NCBI GenBank assembly: GCA_026388765.1
Contig: JAPLJC010000093.1
Location: 1 to 41,827 of the forward strand
DNA: 41,827 nt
Direction: 5' to 3'
Origin: Deltaproteobacteria bacterium
GTDB lineage: Bacteria; Desulfobacterota; Desulfobaccia; Desulfobaccales; 0-14-0-80-60-11
Part shown: in pieces, positions 26,056 to 34,442 of the stretch
Layout: each line of letters opens with the position of its first letter
Position numbering within the stretch: position 1 is the first letter of the stretch
Position numbers and translations under genes: made by a program
The notes under the pieces: model-generated
Told to the model about the DNA's origin: nothing
Seen by the model: the letters and a program-made list of their open reading frames with translations, nothing else
The model's database searches: none

Positions 26056-26448
26056 TTAGACCCGACGGCGTTTAGGAGGACGGCAGCCGTTGTGAGGAAT
26101 GGGGCTGACATCCCGGATCAAATTGATGGTCAGACCGGCGGATTGCAAGGCCCTGAGTGCCGCCTCCCGGCCTGCCCCCGGTCCCTTGACATAAACGTCG
26201 ACGTTGCGCATGCCGTGTTCCATGGCCTTTTTCGCCGCGTCCTGGGCCGCCAGCTGCGCCGCAAAGGGCGTTCCCTTGCGGGAGCCTTTGAAACCCTGGA
26301 CCCCGGAGGACGACCAGGAGATCACGTTGCCGATGGGATCGGTGATGGTCACCAGAGTGTTGTTGAAAGTGGCCTTGATGTGGGCCACCCCGATCGGAAT
26401 ATTTTTCCGTTCCTTCTTCTTCTTGGTGCGTACCTGCGCTTTGGCCAT
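26056..26448 (-). CDS. rpsK: Ribosomal protein S11
   Basis: 130-aa platform protein. [18 protein letters not shown] and the C-terminal [13 protein letters not shown] are family signatures. The ATG at 26448 has AAGGAG upstream. A GTG one codon earlier is possible. It follows rpsM by 9 bases. Confidence 0.97.
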   Translation of the reverse strand: MAKAQVRTKKKKERKNIPIGVAHIKATFNNTLVTITDPIGNVISWSSSGVQGFKGSRKGTPFAAQLAAQDAAKKAMEHGMRNVDVYVKGPGAGREAALRALQSAGLTINLIRDVSPIPHNGCRPPKRRRV

Positions 26449-26457
26449 CACGTCTCC

Positions 26458-26832
26458 TTACGCCTTTTTCCGTTTGCCCACCACGCTGCGGCGCGGGCCC
26501 TTGCGGGTGCGGGCATTGGTGTGGGTGCGTTGACCCCGGACCGGCAAGCCCCGGCGGTGTCTTAAACCCCGGTAACAACCCAGGTCCATCAGGCGTTTGA
26601 TATTCATGGAAACTTCCCGCCTCAGGTCACCTTCAACTTTACAAGTATGGTCGATGGCCTGGCGGATGTTAGTGATCTCGGCATCCGTCAATTCCCCGGT
26701 TTTGGTGCCGGGATCTACCTTGGCTTCCTGAAGCACCCGGGTCGCGCTGGTGCGGCCAATGCCGAAAATATAGGTAAGGGCGATCTCAATTCGCTTGTTC
26801 CGGGGCAAATCGATCCCTGCAATTCTGGCCAA
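26458..26832 (-). CDS. rpsM: Ribosomal protein S13
   Basis: 124-aa head protein contacting P-site tRNA and the B1 bridges. [28 protein letters not shown] and the basic tail with [14 protein letters not shown] are diagnostic. The start codon is TTG behind GGGAGGGAAGGAA. Confidence 0.97.
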   Translation of the reverse strand: MARIAGIDLPRNKRIEIALTYIFGIGRTSATRVLQEAKVDPGTKTGELTDAEITNIRQAIDHTCKVEGDLRREVSMNIKRLMDLGCYRGLRHRRGLPVRGQRTHTNARTRKGPRRSVVGKRKKA

Positions 26833-26847
26833 TTCCTTCCCTCCCTG

Positions 26848-26961
26848 TTAACCCTGGCGCTGCTTGTGTTTCGGATTCTCGCAGATCACCCGGACGATCC
26901 CTTTACGGCGGATAATCTTACACTTGACGCACATCTTTTTAACTGACGCCCTGACCTTCAT
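26848..26961 (-). CDS. rpmJ: Ribosomal protein L36
   Basis: 37-aa zinc-ribbon protein. It begins [14 protein letters not shown] and ends [11 protein letters not shown]. The ligands C11, C14, C27 and H32 are all present, so this is the zinc-binding (C+) type. It lies between infA and rpsM in the usual alpha-operon order, 10 bases after infA. Confidence 0.96.
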   Translation of the reverse strand: MKVRASVKKMCVKCKIIRRKGIVRVICENPKHKQRQG

Positions 26962-26971
26962 TTTTCACGTC

Positions 26972-27190
26972 CTATCTGACCCGGTAGACGATACGCCCAC
27001 GACTCAAATCGTAGGGAGACAATTCCAATATGACCTTATCTCCCGGAAGGATCTTGATGTAATGCATCCGCATCTTCCCGGAAATGTGGGCCAGAACCTT
27101 ATGCCCGTTGGGCAGTTCCACCCGGAACATGGCGTTGGGCAGCGGTTCGATTACTGTCCCTTCACCTTCAATGGCGTCTTCTTTGGGCAT
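26972..27190 (-). CDS. infA: Translation initiation factor IF-1
   Basis: 72-aa OB-fold protein that binds the ribosomal A site during initiation. [38 protein letters not shown] and the C-terminal RGRIVYRVR are typical. It is preceded by AAGG and by its own promoter at 27231-27259. Confidence 0.98.
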   Translation of the reverse strand: MPKEDAIEGEGTVIEPLPNAMFRVELPNGHKVLAHISGKMRMHYIKILPGDKVILELSPYDLSRGRIVYRVR

Positions 27191-27230
27191 CTACCTTGTC
27201 TTTATAGTTATTTCAAGAGGTTAATCATGA

Positions 27231-27259
27231 ATAATAATCCATTTCTTCGCCAAAATCAA
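27231..27259 (-). promoter_or_regulatory. Internal promoter before infA
   Basis: TTGATT (27254-27259) and TATTAT (27231-27236) are separated by 17 bases on the minus strand. The leader to infA would be about 34 bases. It would let the infA-to-rplQ part be transcribed independently of the upstream superoperon. Confidence 0.6.
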
Positions 27260-27310
27260 CTAGCCGCGGCGCCACTCGCGTCTCCTCAGCCCGGTTATCC
27301 CGGACCGGCG

Positions 27311-27323
27311 CCCCCCCCCCCCC
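27311..27323. repeat. 13-base C/G homopolymer
   Basis: An uninterrupted run of 13 C on the plus strand (G13 in the transcript) starts one base after the map stop codon (27325-27327). Long G runs slip in replication and in sequencing, so the exact length is uncertain. It is outside any coding sequence. Confidence 0.9.
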
Positions 27324-27324
27324 G

Positions 27325-28071
27325 CTACAACCGGCTCAAGATCAGGGGGCCGTTTTCTGTTACGGCCACGGTGTGCTCAAAGTGGGCGGCGTAAGAGCCG
27401 TCCTGGGTCACCGCGGTCCAGCCGTCTTGCAGAATCCGCACCTGCCAGGCCCCCATGGAGGTCATGGGTTCGATGGCCAGGGTCATGCCCGCCTGCAGCA
27501 GCGGCCCCCGCCCCGGGAGCCCAAAATTCGGAATCTGCGGGTCTTCATGGAGCGAGCGACCGATGCCGTGGCCCACGAATTCCCTGATTACCCCGAATTT
27601 AGCGCCCTCCACCACGCCTTGCACCGCGTGGGAGATATCCGTGAGGTGCTGCCCCACCTTAGCCTGGCTGATGCCGGCGTATAAAGCCGTCTCGGTGGTC
27701 TCCATCAACTTCCGGGCCCGGGAGTCCACCTCCCCCACGGCCACGGTGACCGCGGCATCCCCGTAATAGCCCTGGTATTTCACCCCAAAATCGAGGCTCA
27801 CCAGATCCCCGGCCTTGATCTTACGGGCTCCCGGGATGCCGTGGACGACCTCCTCGTTCACCGAGACGCAGATGGAGCGCGGATAGCCCCGGTAGCCCTT
27901 GAAAGCCGGCTCCACCTTTTGCTGGCGGCACATCTCCTCCGCCAGTTCGTCCAGTTCCCGGGTCTCGATCCCGGGCTGCACCCGTTCTTTAACCCCCACC
28001 AGGATCTCGGCCACGATGCGGTTGGCCGTCTCCATCTTGGCGAGTTCCTGGGGTGATTTCAGCAGAATCAT
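27325..28071 (-). CDS. map: Methionine aminopeptidase, type I
   Basis: 248-aa dimetal enzyme removing the initiator methionine. The metal ligands are visible in SLDFGVKYQGYYGDAAVTV (two Asp), GHGIGRSLHEDP (His), the Glu of AIEPM and the Glu of FEHTVAV. It has no N-terminal extension. It lies 8 bases after adk, as is usual downstream of secY. Confidence 0.97.
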   Translation of the reverse strand: MILLKSPQELAKMETANRIVAEILVGVKERVQPGIETRELDELAEEMCRQQKVEPAFKGYRGYPRSICVSVNEEVVHGIPGARKIKAGDLVSLDFGVKYQGYYGDAAVTVAVGEVDSRARKLMETTETALYAGISQAKVGQHLTDISHAVQGVVEGAKFGVIREFVGHGIGRSLHEDPQIPNFGLPGRGPLLQAGMTLAIEPMTSMGAWQVRILQDGWTAVTQDGSYAAHFEHTVAVTENGPLILSRL

Positions 28072-28079
28072 TTATCGTT

Positions 28080-28769
28080 TTAGTGCTTACCGCCGCCACA
28101 GGAGCATGCACAACCGCTGCCGGCCCCCAGGATGCCCACGATCTTGTTATAGATATCGTCGATGCCGCCAACGCCGGCGATGGGCCGTACCAGCCCTTTC
28201 TTGGTGTAGTAATCGATCAGGGGCTTGGTGGCCTGGTTGTAAGTGGCCAGGCGGGAGCGCACCGTGGTTTCGTTGTCGTCATCCCGCAGATAGAGTTCGC
28301 CGCCGCACTTATCGCAGATCCCTTCCTTCTTGGCCGGGGTGAACTTGATGTGGAACATCTGGCCGCAGGCCGCATTCTTGCAAGTGCGGCGGCCGGTGAG
28401 CCGGGTCACCAAAGCTTCTTCGTCCACGTCAATGCTGACCACGTGGTCGATCTTGGCGCTCAAGCCGCCCAACACCTTGTCCAGGGCCTCGGCCTGGGGC
28501 ACGGTGCGGGGAAAGCCGTCCAGAATAAAGCCCTTTTTGGCGTCCGCCTGCGCCAGGCGGTCTCTAATGATGCCGATTACCACCTCGTCGGGCACCAGTT
28601 TCCCGGCATCCATATATTCTTTGGCCTTGCGGCCCATTTCGGTGCCTGCTTTGACCGCGGCGCGCAGAATGTCGCCCGTGGAGATCTGCGGAATCGCGTA
28701 TTTCTCGATGAGTTTCTTGGCTTGGGTGCCTTTGCCGGCTCCCGGACCGCCCAACAGGATCAAATTCAT
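28080..28769 (-). CDS. adk: Adenylate kinase with zinc lid and Cys-rich tail
   Basis: 229-aa long-lid adenylate kinase (ATP + AMP to 2 ADP). The P-loop GGPGAGKGT is at 7-15 and DGFPRT at 84-89. The lid (126-165) carries C130, C135, C152 and C155, a zinc-binding set with an unusual CX4C first pair. Unlike typical homologues it ends in the tail GAGSGCACSCGGGKH, with C220, C222 and C224. That tail may bind metal. Located between secY and map as usual. Confidence 0.96.
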   Translation of the reverse strand: MNLILLGGPGAGKGTQAKKLIEKYAIPQISTGDILRAAVKAGTEMGRKAKEYMDAGKLVPDEVVIGIIRDRLAQADAKKGFILDGFPRTVPQAEALDKVLGGLSAKIDHVVSIDVDEEALVTRLTGRRTCKNAACGQMFHIKFTPAKKEGICDKCGGELYLRDDDNETTVRSRLATYNQATKPLIDYYTKKGLVRPIAGVGGIDDIYNKIVGILGAGSGCACSCGGGKH

Positions 28770-28790
28770 ACCTTCCTCCTTAGTCTCAGA

Positions 28791-30098
28791 TCAGCGCCTT
28801 ACCCGGCTCATACGTTTTTTCATGAAACCCTCGTAATGGCGGGTGAGCAGATGCGATTCGATCTGGCTCATGGTGTCCATCGCCACTCCCACCACGATCA
28901 GCAGGGCCGTACCACCGAAATAAAAGGGAACATTGAACTTCCCAATCAAAACGCTGGGCAGCACGCAGACCGCCGAAACGTAGAGCGCGCCCCCCAGGGT
29001 GATGCGGGTGAGAATCCGGTCGATATATTCCGAGGTGGGCTTCCCGGGCCGCAACCCTGGTACATAGCCACCCCATTTTTTCAAATTGTCCGCCACATCC
29101 ACCGGGTTGAAGGTCACCGCGGTATAGAAATAGCAGAAAAAGATAATCAGGCCCACGTAAAATAATTCGTGATATAGGCCCCCAGGGGAAATGGCCTCCA
29201 TCACCCGCTTGACCCAGTCCAGGTGGATGAAGCTGCCGATGGTCGCCGGGAACATCAGCAGCGAGGAGGCGAAAATGGGCGGAATGACCCCGGAGGTGTT
29301 CACCTTCAGAGGCAGATGGGTGGTTGTGCCGCCCATCATGCGGCGGCCCACTACTCGTCGGGCATATTGCACCTGGATACGGCGCTGCCCCCGCTCCACG
29401 AAGACGATGAAGCCCACCACTAACACCATGGCCACGATCAACAGCACCATGAGGATCGGATAAATCTCGCCGGTGCCCATCAATTCGAAGGTCTTGATAA
29501 TGGCGGAAGGCAGGCGGGCCACGATGCCGGCAAAGATGATCAGGGAGATGCCGTTGCCGATGCCCCGCTCGGTAATCATTTCACCCAGCCACATGATGAA
29601 GGCGGTGCCGGACGTCAGGGTGAGCACGGTCATCAGGCGGAAGGCCCAGCCGGGGTGCATCACCACCGGCATGTGCCCGCCTCCGCCGGTCATGGACTCC
29701 AGCCCCCAGGCGATCCCCATCCCCTGAATGGCGGCGATGACCACCGTGCCGTACCGGGTGTACTGTTTGATCTTCTTCTGGCCCGCCTCCCCCTCTTTAT
29801 AAAGCTTTTCCAGCCCCGGGATCACCACCTTGAGCAGCTCGATGATGATGGAGGCGCTGATGTAAGGCATGATCCCCAGGGCGAAGACGCTGAGCTTCTC
29901 CAGGGCGCCGCCGGAAAACATGTCGAACAGCCCGAAGATGGTGCCGCGCTGCTGGGCGAAAAAGGCCATCAGGGCCTCGGGGTCGACCCCCGGGGTCGGG
30001 ACCTGGCAGCCCAGACGATACACGGCCAGCATGAGCAGCGTGAAGAGAATGCGCCGTTTCAGCTCGGGAATCTTGGCGATGCTGGCGAAAGCCGACAC
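28791..30098 (-). CDS. secY: Protein translocase channel subunit SecY
   Basis: 435-aa channel of the Sec translocon with about ten membrane helices. Typical segments are GCQVPTPGVDPEAL near the start, GIMPYISASIIIELL, RGIGNGISLIIFAGI and the cytoplasmic loop GQRRIQVQYARRVVGR. The GTG start overlaps the rplO stop (TAGTG). The order rplO-secY-adk-map is standard. Confidence 0.98.
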   Translation of the reverse strand: MSAFASIAKIPELKRRILFTLLMLAVYRLGCQVPTPGVDPEALMAFFAQQRGTIFGLFDMFSGGALEKLSVFALGIMPYISASIIIELLKVVIPGLEKLYKEGEAGQKKIKQYTRYGTVVIAAIQGMGIAWGLESMTGGGGHMPVVMHPGWAFRLMTVLTLTSGTAFIMWLGEMITERGIGNGISLIIFAGIVARLPSAIIKTFELMGTGEIYPILMVLLIVAMVLVVGFIVFVERGQRRIQVQYARRVVGRRMMGGTTTHLPLKVNTSGVIPPIFASSLLMFPATIGSFIHLDWVKRVMEAISPGGLYHELFYVGLIIFFCYFYTAVTFNPVDVADNLKKWGGYVPGLRPGKPTSEYIDRILTRITLGGALYVSAVCVLPSVLIGKFNVPFYFGGTALLIVVGVAMDTMSQIESHLLTRHYEGFMKKRMSRVRR

Positions 30099-30538
30099 TA
30101 AAGGACCTCCACCCGTCCTCCGGCAGCTTCGATGCGCTCCCGGGCCTGGGCGCTCACCGCCTGCACTTTAACGGTCAAGGGTACGGTCACTTCTCCCTGG
30201 GCCAACAGCTTGATTCTTTGGGTCTTGACCCCCACCAATCCGGCCTCTTTCAGGGCAGCTTCGTCGACCACGCTATCCGCCGCGAAGCGCTTTAGATCCC
30301 GCAGGTTGACGATGGTCCAGGCCTGCCGGAAGATATTGGTGAACCCGCGCTTGGGAATGCGCCGGGTCAGGGGCATCTGGCCGCCTTCAAAGCCGGGACC
30401 TTTAGGCCCGCCGGCCCTGGAGTTCTGTCCTTTATGGCCCCGGCCCGCGGTCTTGCCCCAGCCCGAACCGGGGCCGCGGCCGACGCGCTTCTTTTTATGT
30501 TTGGACCCCGGGCTGGGCTGCAATTCTGACAGTCGCAT
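30098..30538 (-). CDS. rplO: Ribosomal protein L15
   Basis: 146-aa protein. The Gly/Lys/Arg-rich start ([31 protein letters not shown]) and the [18 protein letters not shown] block are diagnostic. The gene overlaps secY by one base and begins 3 bases after the rpmD stop. Confidence 0.98.
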   Translation of the reverse strand: MRLSELQPSPGSKHKKKRVGRGPGSGWGKTAGRGHKGQNSRAGGPKGPGFEGGQMPLTRRIPKRGFTNIFRQAWTIVNLRDLKRFAADSVVDEAALKEAGLVGVKTQRIKLLAQGEVTVPLTVKVQAVSAQARERIEAAGGRVEVL

Positions 30539-30541
30539 CTG

Positions 30542-30730
30542 CTACTCTCCTTCCGGGACCTGTCGCACTTCCACCAAATGGCTCACCTGCCGGACCATGC
30601 CGGCAATGGCCGGCGTCTCCCGGTGGCGCACCGTCTTCTGGAGGCGGGTCAGTCCCAGGGTCTTTAACGTCACCCGATGCTCCGGCGGCCGCCCGATGGG
30701 ACTCTTTCGTAAGGTTATTTCGAGAATCAT
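30542..30730 (-). CDS. rpmD: Ribosomal protein L30
   Basis: 62-aa protein. The pattern [20 protein letters not shown] followed by [21 protein letters not shown] matches L30. Repeat element 4 starts 2 bases upstream of its ATG, so no normal ribosome site is visible. Translation may rely on the weak GAG of the element. Confidence 0.95.
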   Translation of the reverse strand: MILEITLRKSPIGRPPEHRVTLKTLGLTRLQKTVRHRETPAIAGMVRQVSHLVEVRQVPEGE

Positions 30731-30732
30731 GA

Positions 30733-30914
30733 TTTAGCTCTCAGCTTTCAGCTTTCAGCGATCAGCTAAAAGCGCAAAAGTAATTACGGTTAAGGTATTT
30801 CTGGTTTTGTAGTTATCTTCAAGGTCGCAAACCAAATCCTGCGGCTACCCGGATCAACTGCCGCCAGCCTTTGTTTTAAGCTGACCGCTGATAGCTGACC
30901 GCTACCCGCTATCC
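30733..30914. repeat. Heptamer inverted-array element 4 (rpsE-rpmD junction)
   Basis: The left array is TTTAGCT, CTCAGCT, TTCAGCT, TTCAGCG, ATCAGCT (30733-30767). The right array on the other strand is TAGCGGG, TAGCGGT, CAGCTAT, CAGCGGT, CAGCTTA (to about 30877). About 110 bases of spacer lie between. The rpsE stop TAG (30909-30911) is the start of the first word of the right array. This adds a roughly 180-base gap where rpsE and rpmD normally almost touch. Confidence 0.85.
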
Positions 30915-31403
30915 CAGTATTTCCGCCAGAGGCCGGTTGCGCCGGGCGGCCACCGCTTCCGGAGACGCCAGTTGTTTCAGCGCCACCATGGTAGCCTTGA
31001 CCGCATTGTGGGGGTTGTTGGACCCCAAACATTTGGTGAGGACGTTCTTGATGCCCGCCACTTCCACCACGGCCCGCACCGGGCCTCCGGCAATGACCCC
31101 GGTGCCTTCCGAAGCCGGCTTTAACAGGACGCGCCCGGCCCCGTACTCGCCCACCACCGTATACGGGATGGTGCTGTTGAGAATGGGGATCTGGATCATG
31201 GCCTTCTTGGCCTGCTCCACCGCCTTGCGGATGGCCTCCGGCACTTCGTGGGCCTTGCCCAGGCCGGCGCCCACCTTGCCTTTCCCGTCACCCACTACCA
31301 CAATGGCGCTGAAACGGAAGCGGCGCCCGCCCTTCACTACCTTGGCGACGCGGGCGATGCTTACCACTTTGTCGGTTAGTTCTGATGCCTCTTTCTCAAA
31401 CAA
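30909..31403 (-). CDS. rpsE: Ribosomal protein S5
   Basis: 164-aa protein for decoding fidelity. [19 protein letters not shown] is the S5 double-stranded RNA-binding signature, and [19 protein letters not shown] and [14 protein letters not shown] are conserved. The TTG start at 31403 has GGAGG seven bases upstream. Its stop codon belongs to repeat element 4. Confidence 0.97.
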   Translation of the reverse strand: MFEKEASELTDKVVSIARVAKVVKGGRRFRFSAIVVVGDGKGKVGAGLGKAHEVPEAIRKAVEQAKKAMIQIPILNSTIPYTVVGEYGAGRVLLKPASEGTGVIAGGPVRAVVEVAGIKNVLTKCLGSNNPHNAVKATMVALKQLASPEAVAARRNRPLAEILG

Positions 31404-31417
31404 ACTTGCCTCCGGAG

Positions 31418-31841
31418 TAGCTGTCAGCTTTCAGCTTTCAGCCATCAATTTAGCTTTCAGCCTTCAGCTATCAGCTATCAGCTTTAAAATCTTTTTTCTC
31501 TTTTATTGAGTTTTCAGTCCATAATTCTTCATGAACTCAGCCATTCTAAATTGGACATCTTTCAAAGCTTCCATCGCATTATCAAACCCAGACTCTTCTT
31601 CATAAGTTGGATTATTGGATGAGGTTCCTTTTGCTATTGCTGCCATTTTAGGAATCACTATGCTTGATATATTGTTATATGCATCCATGGCACTTTTATG
31701 CTCTTCACAAAGCTTCTGCCATTCCGGTTCGAGATCTTTTGGAGCCATGTTTATATCCATCCAACTTTGAAGGAAGCTGAAAGCTGACCGCTGATCGCTG
31801 ACCGCTTGGTTTTAGCTGACCGCTGACAGCTGATAGCTAAA
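31418..31841. repeat. Heptamer inverted arrays (element 5) flanking the 85-aa gene
   Basis: The left array (31418-31485) reads TAGCTGT, CAGCTTT, CAGCTTT, CAGCCAT, a 5-base slip, then TAGCTTT, CAGCCTT, CAGCTAT, CAGCTAT, CAGCTTT. The right array (31775-31841) reads in the opposite sense: AGCTGAA, AGCTGAC, CGCTGAT, CGCTGAC, CGCTTGG, then AGCTGAC, CGCTGAC, AGCTGAT, AGCTAAA. The 85-aa gene lies exactly between them. The rplR stop TAG is in the outermost word of the right array. Confidence 0.85.
31503..31760 (-). CDS. Unknown 85-aa protein inserted in the spc operon
   Basis: No family recognised. The protein is acidic to neutral and helical (EWQKLCEEHKSAMDAY, FDNAMEALKDVQFRMAEF), with one cysteine and no signal peptide or membrane segment. 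The gene is AT-rich compared with the flanking ribosomal genes. It sits between rpsE and rplR, a junction that is almost always closed in bacteria, and between inverted heptamer arrays. Two starts are possible, the ATG at 31760 or that at 31748, the latter preceded by GGATGGA. It looks like an acquired cassette, but expression is unproven. Confidence 0.6.
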   Translation of the reverse strand: MDINMAPKDLEPEWQKLCEEHKSAMDAYNNISSIVIPKMAAIAKGTSSNNPTYEEESGFDNAMEALKDVQFRMAEFMKNYGLKTQ

Positions 31842-32196
31842 ACTCCAAGCCGTTTTCCCGGCAGCTATCGGCCACGGCCTTGACCCGGCCGTGGTAGATA
31901 AAGCCGTTACGGTCGAAGACCACCCGGGCAATACCTTTTTCCCTGGCCTTGGCCGCTAAGAGTTTTCCCACTTCCTTGGCGGCGTCGGCCTTCTTCAGAC
32001 CGCTCAATTTGCCTTTAATTTCGCCGCTCAGGGTGGAAGCCGCCACCAGGGTTTGGCCTTTGCCGTCGTCAATGATCTGGGCGTAAATGTGCCGGCTGCT
32101 GCGAAACACGGACAAGCGCGGCCTGGCTTCGCTGCCGCTGATCTTCCTCCGGATTCGCTGCCGGCGTTTCAGTCTCGCCGCCAATTTGGGGTTCAT
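31837..32196 (-). CDS. rplR: Ribosomal protein L18
   Basis: 119-aa 5S rRNA-binding protein. [18 protein letters not shown] and the C-terminal [19 protein letters not shown] match L18. The start follows rplF by 14 bases. Its TAG stop lies in heptamer element 5. Confidence 0.97.
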   Translation of the reverse strand: MNPKLAARLKRRQRIRRKISGSEARPRLSVFRSSRHIYAQIIDDGKGQTLVAASTLSGEIKGKLSGLKKADAAKEVGKLLAAKAREKGIARVVFDRNGFIYHGRVKAVADSCRENGLEF

Positions 32197-32210
32197 CTTC
32201 TAACTCTCCC

Positions 32211-32750
32211 TTAGCGGCCGCCGGCCTTGCCCACTTTGCGCCGGATTATTTCGCCCGCGTACTTGATGCCCTTGCCTTTATACGCATCCGGCGGCCGCAA
32301 GGCTCGGATCACCGCCACCGTTTGGCCCAACAGCTCTTTGTCGTGGCCCTTCAGTTCGATGCGGGTGGCCTTCTCCACCGTGGCGCTGATCCCCTTGGGC
32401 AGGGGAAAATCCACCGGATTGGAATAGCCTACGTTAAAGACCAGGGAACTGCCCTTGGCCTCCACCTTGTAGCCGGTGCCCACCAGTTCCAGGACCTGGG
32501 TGAAGCCTACGCCCACCCCGGTGACCATGTTGGCCGCCAGGGTCCGGGCCAGCCCCCAATAAGACCGGCTCAGCCGGGACTCATCCTGGGGGACGAAGTT
32601 GATCTCCTTGGTCCCGATGTCGAGGTTGATCCGGGGCGGCATGAGTTGGCTGAGGGTGCCATGGGGCCCCGTCACCGTCAATCTGCCTTCTGCCATCTTG
32701 ACCTTTACCCCCTGGGGCAAAGGCACAGGTTTTTTTCCGATGCGGCTCAT
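32211..32750 (-). CDS. rplF: Ribosomal protein L6
   Basis: 179-aa protein. MSRIGKKPVPLPQGV at the start, and RALRPPDAYKGKGIKYAGE followed by RRKVGKAGGR at the end, are typical. Two L6 repeats are present and the length is normal. Lies 10 bases after rpsH. Confidence 0.98.
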   Translation of the reverse strand: MSRIGKKPVPLPQGVKVKMAEGRLTVTGPHGTLSQLMPPRINLDIGTKEINFVPQDESRLSRSYWGLARTLAANMVTGVGVGFTQVLELVGTGYKVEAKGSSLVFNVGYSNPVDFPLPKGISATVEKATRIELKGHDKELLGQTVAVIRALRPPDAYKGKGIKYAGEIIRRKVGKAGGR

Positions 32751-32760
32751 CGTATCATCC

Positions 32761-33159
32761 TTACCAGATCTCGCAAAGAACTTCGCCGCCCACTTGCAGC
32801 TTCCGGGCCTGACGGTCGGTCACCACCCCCTGCGAGGTGGAAACCACCGCCACTCCCAGGCCGCCTTGCACCTTGGGCAGCTCGGCATGGCCGGCATAGA
32901 CCCGGCGGCCGGGCTTGCTTATCCGGCGCAAACCCTGAATGAGCGGTTTCTGGTGTTCTGCAAATTTAAGATATACCCGGAGGATTCCCTGGCGATTATC
33001 CTTGATCACCTTGTAGTTCTTGATGAAGCCCTCTTCCTTCAGGATGCGGGCCAGGCTGATCTTCATGCGGGACGCCGGAATATCCACTTTGTCAAATCTG
33101 GCGCTCCCGGCATTGCGGATCCGGGTCAACATATCAGCGATGGGATCGGTCATGCTCAT
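32761..33159 (-). CDS. rpsH: Ribosomal protein S8
   Basis: 132-aa 16S rRNA-binding protein and, in E. coli, regulator of the spc operon. [15 protein letters not shown], the [10 protein letters not shown] loop and [13 protein letters not shown] are diagnostic. The ATG at 33159 is used here; a second at 33153 would give the more usual MTDPIADML start. Confidence 0.97.
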   Translation of the reverse strand: MSMTDPIADMLTRIRNAGSARFDKVDIPASRMKISLARILKEEGFIKNYKVIKDNRQGILRVYLKFAEHQKPLIQGLRRISKPGRRVYAGHAELPKVQGGLGVAVVSTSQGVVTDRQARKLQVGGEVLCEIW

Positions 33160-33166
33160 CTTTGGC

Positions 33167-33352
33167 CTACCAACTCGATTTAGTCACCCCAGGGATCTCG
33201 CCCCTAAGAGCTATGTTGCGAAAACAGATGCGGCAGATGCCGAATTTCCGCAAAAAGGCCCGGGGCCGACCGCACAAAGGGCAGCGATTGTATTTCTGCA
33301 CCTCAAACTTCGTGGGGCGCTTTGCCTTGGCTATCAACGATTTCTTGGCCAT
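33167..33352 (-). CDS. rpsN: Ribosomal protein S14, zinc-binding type
   Basis: 61-aa type Z S14. [11 protein letters not shown] and [11 protein letters not shown] supply the four zinc cysteines. The short length and [16 protein letters not shown] start fit this type. A REP-like hairpin stands just upstream, between it and rplE. Confidence 0.97.
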   Translation of the reverse strand: MAKKSLIAKAKRPTKFEVQKYNRCPLCGRPRAFLRKFGICRICFRNIALRGEIPGVTKSSW

Positions 33353-33362
33353 GCGTTTCTCC

Positions 33363-33390
33363 GTAGCGGCGGGGTCACCCCGCCCCTACC
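33363..33390 (-). repeat. REP-like palindrome between rpsN and rplE
   Basis: GGCGGGG (33368-33374) and CCCCGCC (33378-33384) enclose the loop TCA. On the minus strand the outer edge reads GGTAGGGGCG, as in the copy after nuoN at 2494-2525. It occupies the whole 39-base junction. Confidence 0.6.
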
Positions 33391-33391
33391 T

Positions 33392-34096
33392 TTACTTCCT
33401 GAAGGGCATCCCCAACAGCTTCAATAAAAATCTTCCCTCTTCGTCGGTGCGGGCATTGGTGACGATGGTAATGTTCATCCCTTTGACCTTGTCGATCTTG
33501 TCGTAATCGATCTCCGGGAAAATGATCTGCTCTTTAATGCCCAGGGTGTAGTTTCCCCGGCCGTCGAAGGCCTTCTCCGATACCCCCCGGAAGTCCCGCA
33601 CCCGGGGCAGCACCACATTCACCAGTTTATCCAGGAAAAAATACATCCGTTCCCGCCGCAGGGTCACCATGCAGCCGATGGGCATCCCCTCCCGCAGCTT
33701 GAAGGCGGCGATGGATTTCTTGGCCTTGGTCACCACCGGCTTCTGCCCGGCGATGGCGCCAAGCTCCTCCTGGGCGGAGTCCAGCAGCTTGATGTTCTGG
33801 ATGGCCTCGCCCAACCCGAGGTTGATGACGACCTTCTCCAGCCGCGGCACTTGCATGGGGCTCTTGTATTTGAACTCCTGCATCATGCGGGGCACGCATT
33901 CCGTCCGGTAAAAATCCCGCATCCGGGGCGTTACCTTCTCAGCCGGCGCCGCTTCCTTCGCCTCGGCCTGCGGCTTAACTTTCGCCTCGGCCGGCGCTTT
34001 GGCCTTCGCCTCGGCCTTGGGCTTGGGCTTGCCTTTGCCCTCAGCCTGCGGTTTAGCCTGCGGTTTAGCCTTCGGTTTTTTCTCTTTTTCAGCCAT
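33392..34096 (-). CDS. rplE: Ribosomal protein L5 with N-terminal basic extension
   Basis: 234 aa against about 180 usual. The L5 body begins near residue 56 ([18 protein letters not shown]) and is complete ([51 protein letters not shown]). Residues 2-55 are a low-complexity extension of Lys, Ala, Pro and Glu with repeated [10 protein letters not shown]-like words. The ATG at 34096 lies within the end of rplX (8-base overlap) behind AAGGAAA, so the extension is probably translated. Binds 5S rRNA. Confidence 0.96.
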   Translation of the reverse strand: MAEKEKKPKAKPQAKPQAEGKGKPKPKAEAKAKAPAEAKVKPQAEAKEAAPAEKVTPRMRDFYRTECVPRMMQEFKYKSPMQVPRLEKVVINLGLGEAIQNIKLLDSAQEELGAIAGQKPVVTKAKKSIAAFKLREGMPIGCMVTLRRERMYFFLDKLVNVVLPRVRDFRGVSEKAFDGRGNYTLGIKEQIIFPEIDYDKIDKVKGMNITIVTNARTDEEGRFLLKLLGMPFRK

Positions 34097-34442
34097 CAAT
34101 CATTTCCTTGCATTTCAGGCAGACCCGGGCCTTTTTGCCTTCCCCGGTCCGGGTCAGGCTGAAGCGGGTGGCCGTGGCGCATTTGGGGCAAACGAGCTTC
34201 ACCTTGGAGACATACAGCGGCGCCTCTTTTTCGACGATGCCTCCCTGCCCGGTGGTGGGACTCGGCCGGGTGTGGCGTTTGATCATATTGATCTTTTCCA
34301 CCAGCACCTGGTTCTTTTCCCGATAGACCTTGAGGACCTTGCCGGTCTTGCCCTGTTCCTTACCGGTGGTGACTTCCACCAGGTCATTTTTCTTCAGGCG
34401 GATCCTCACCGGCTCCTGCTTCGGTTTCCGGGCCCGAGCCAT
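34089..34442 (-). CDS. rplX: Ribosomal protein L24 with C-terminal zinc ribbon
   Basis: 117-aa protein. The KOW motif lies in [20 protein letters not shown]. The end carries CPKC and CLKC pairs, a zinc ribbon known in Deltaproteobacterial L24. ATG overlaps the rplN stop by one base (TAATG). Confidence 0.97.
   Translation of the reverse strand: MARARKPKQEPVRIRLKKNDLVEVTTGKEQGKTGKVLKVYREKNQVLVEKINMIKRHTRPSPTTGQGGIVEKEAPLYVSKVKLVCPKCATATRFSLTRTGEGKKARVCLKCKEMIDG

Noticed and set aside
26864-27394. Proline-rich plus-strand frame between infA and map
   Set aside because: It depends on the C13 homopolymer for its proline run and overlaps infA and map on the other strand; no support as a gene.
28053-29165. 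370-residue plus-strand open frame opposite adk and secY
   Set aside because: Antisense to conserved genes, no family motif and no start signal; a GC-skew artefact.
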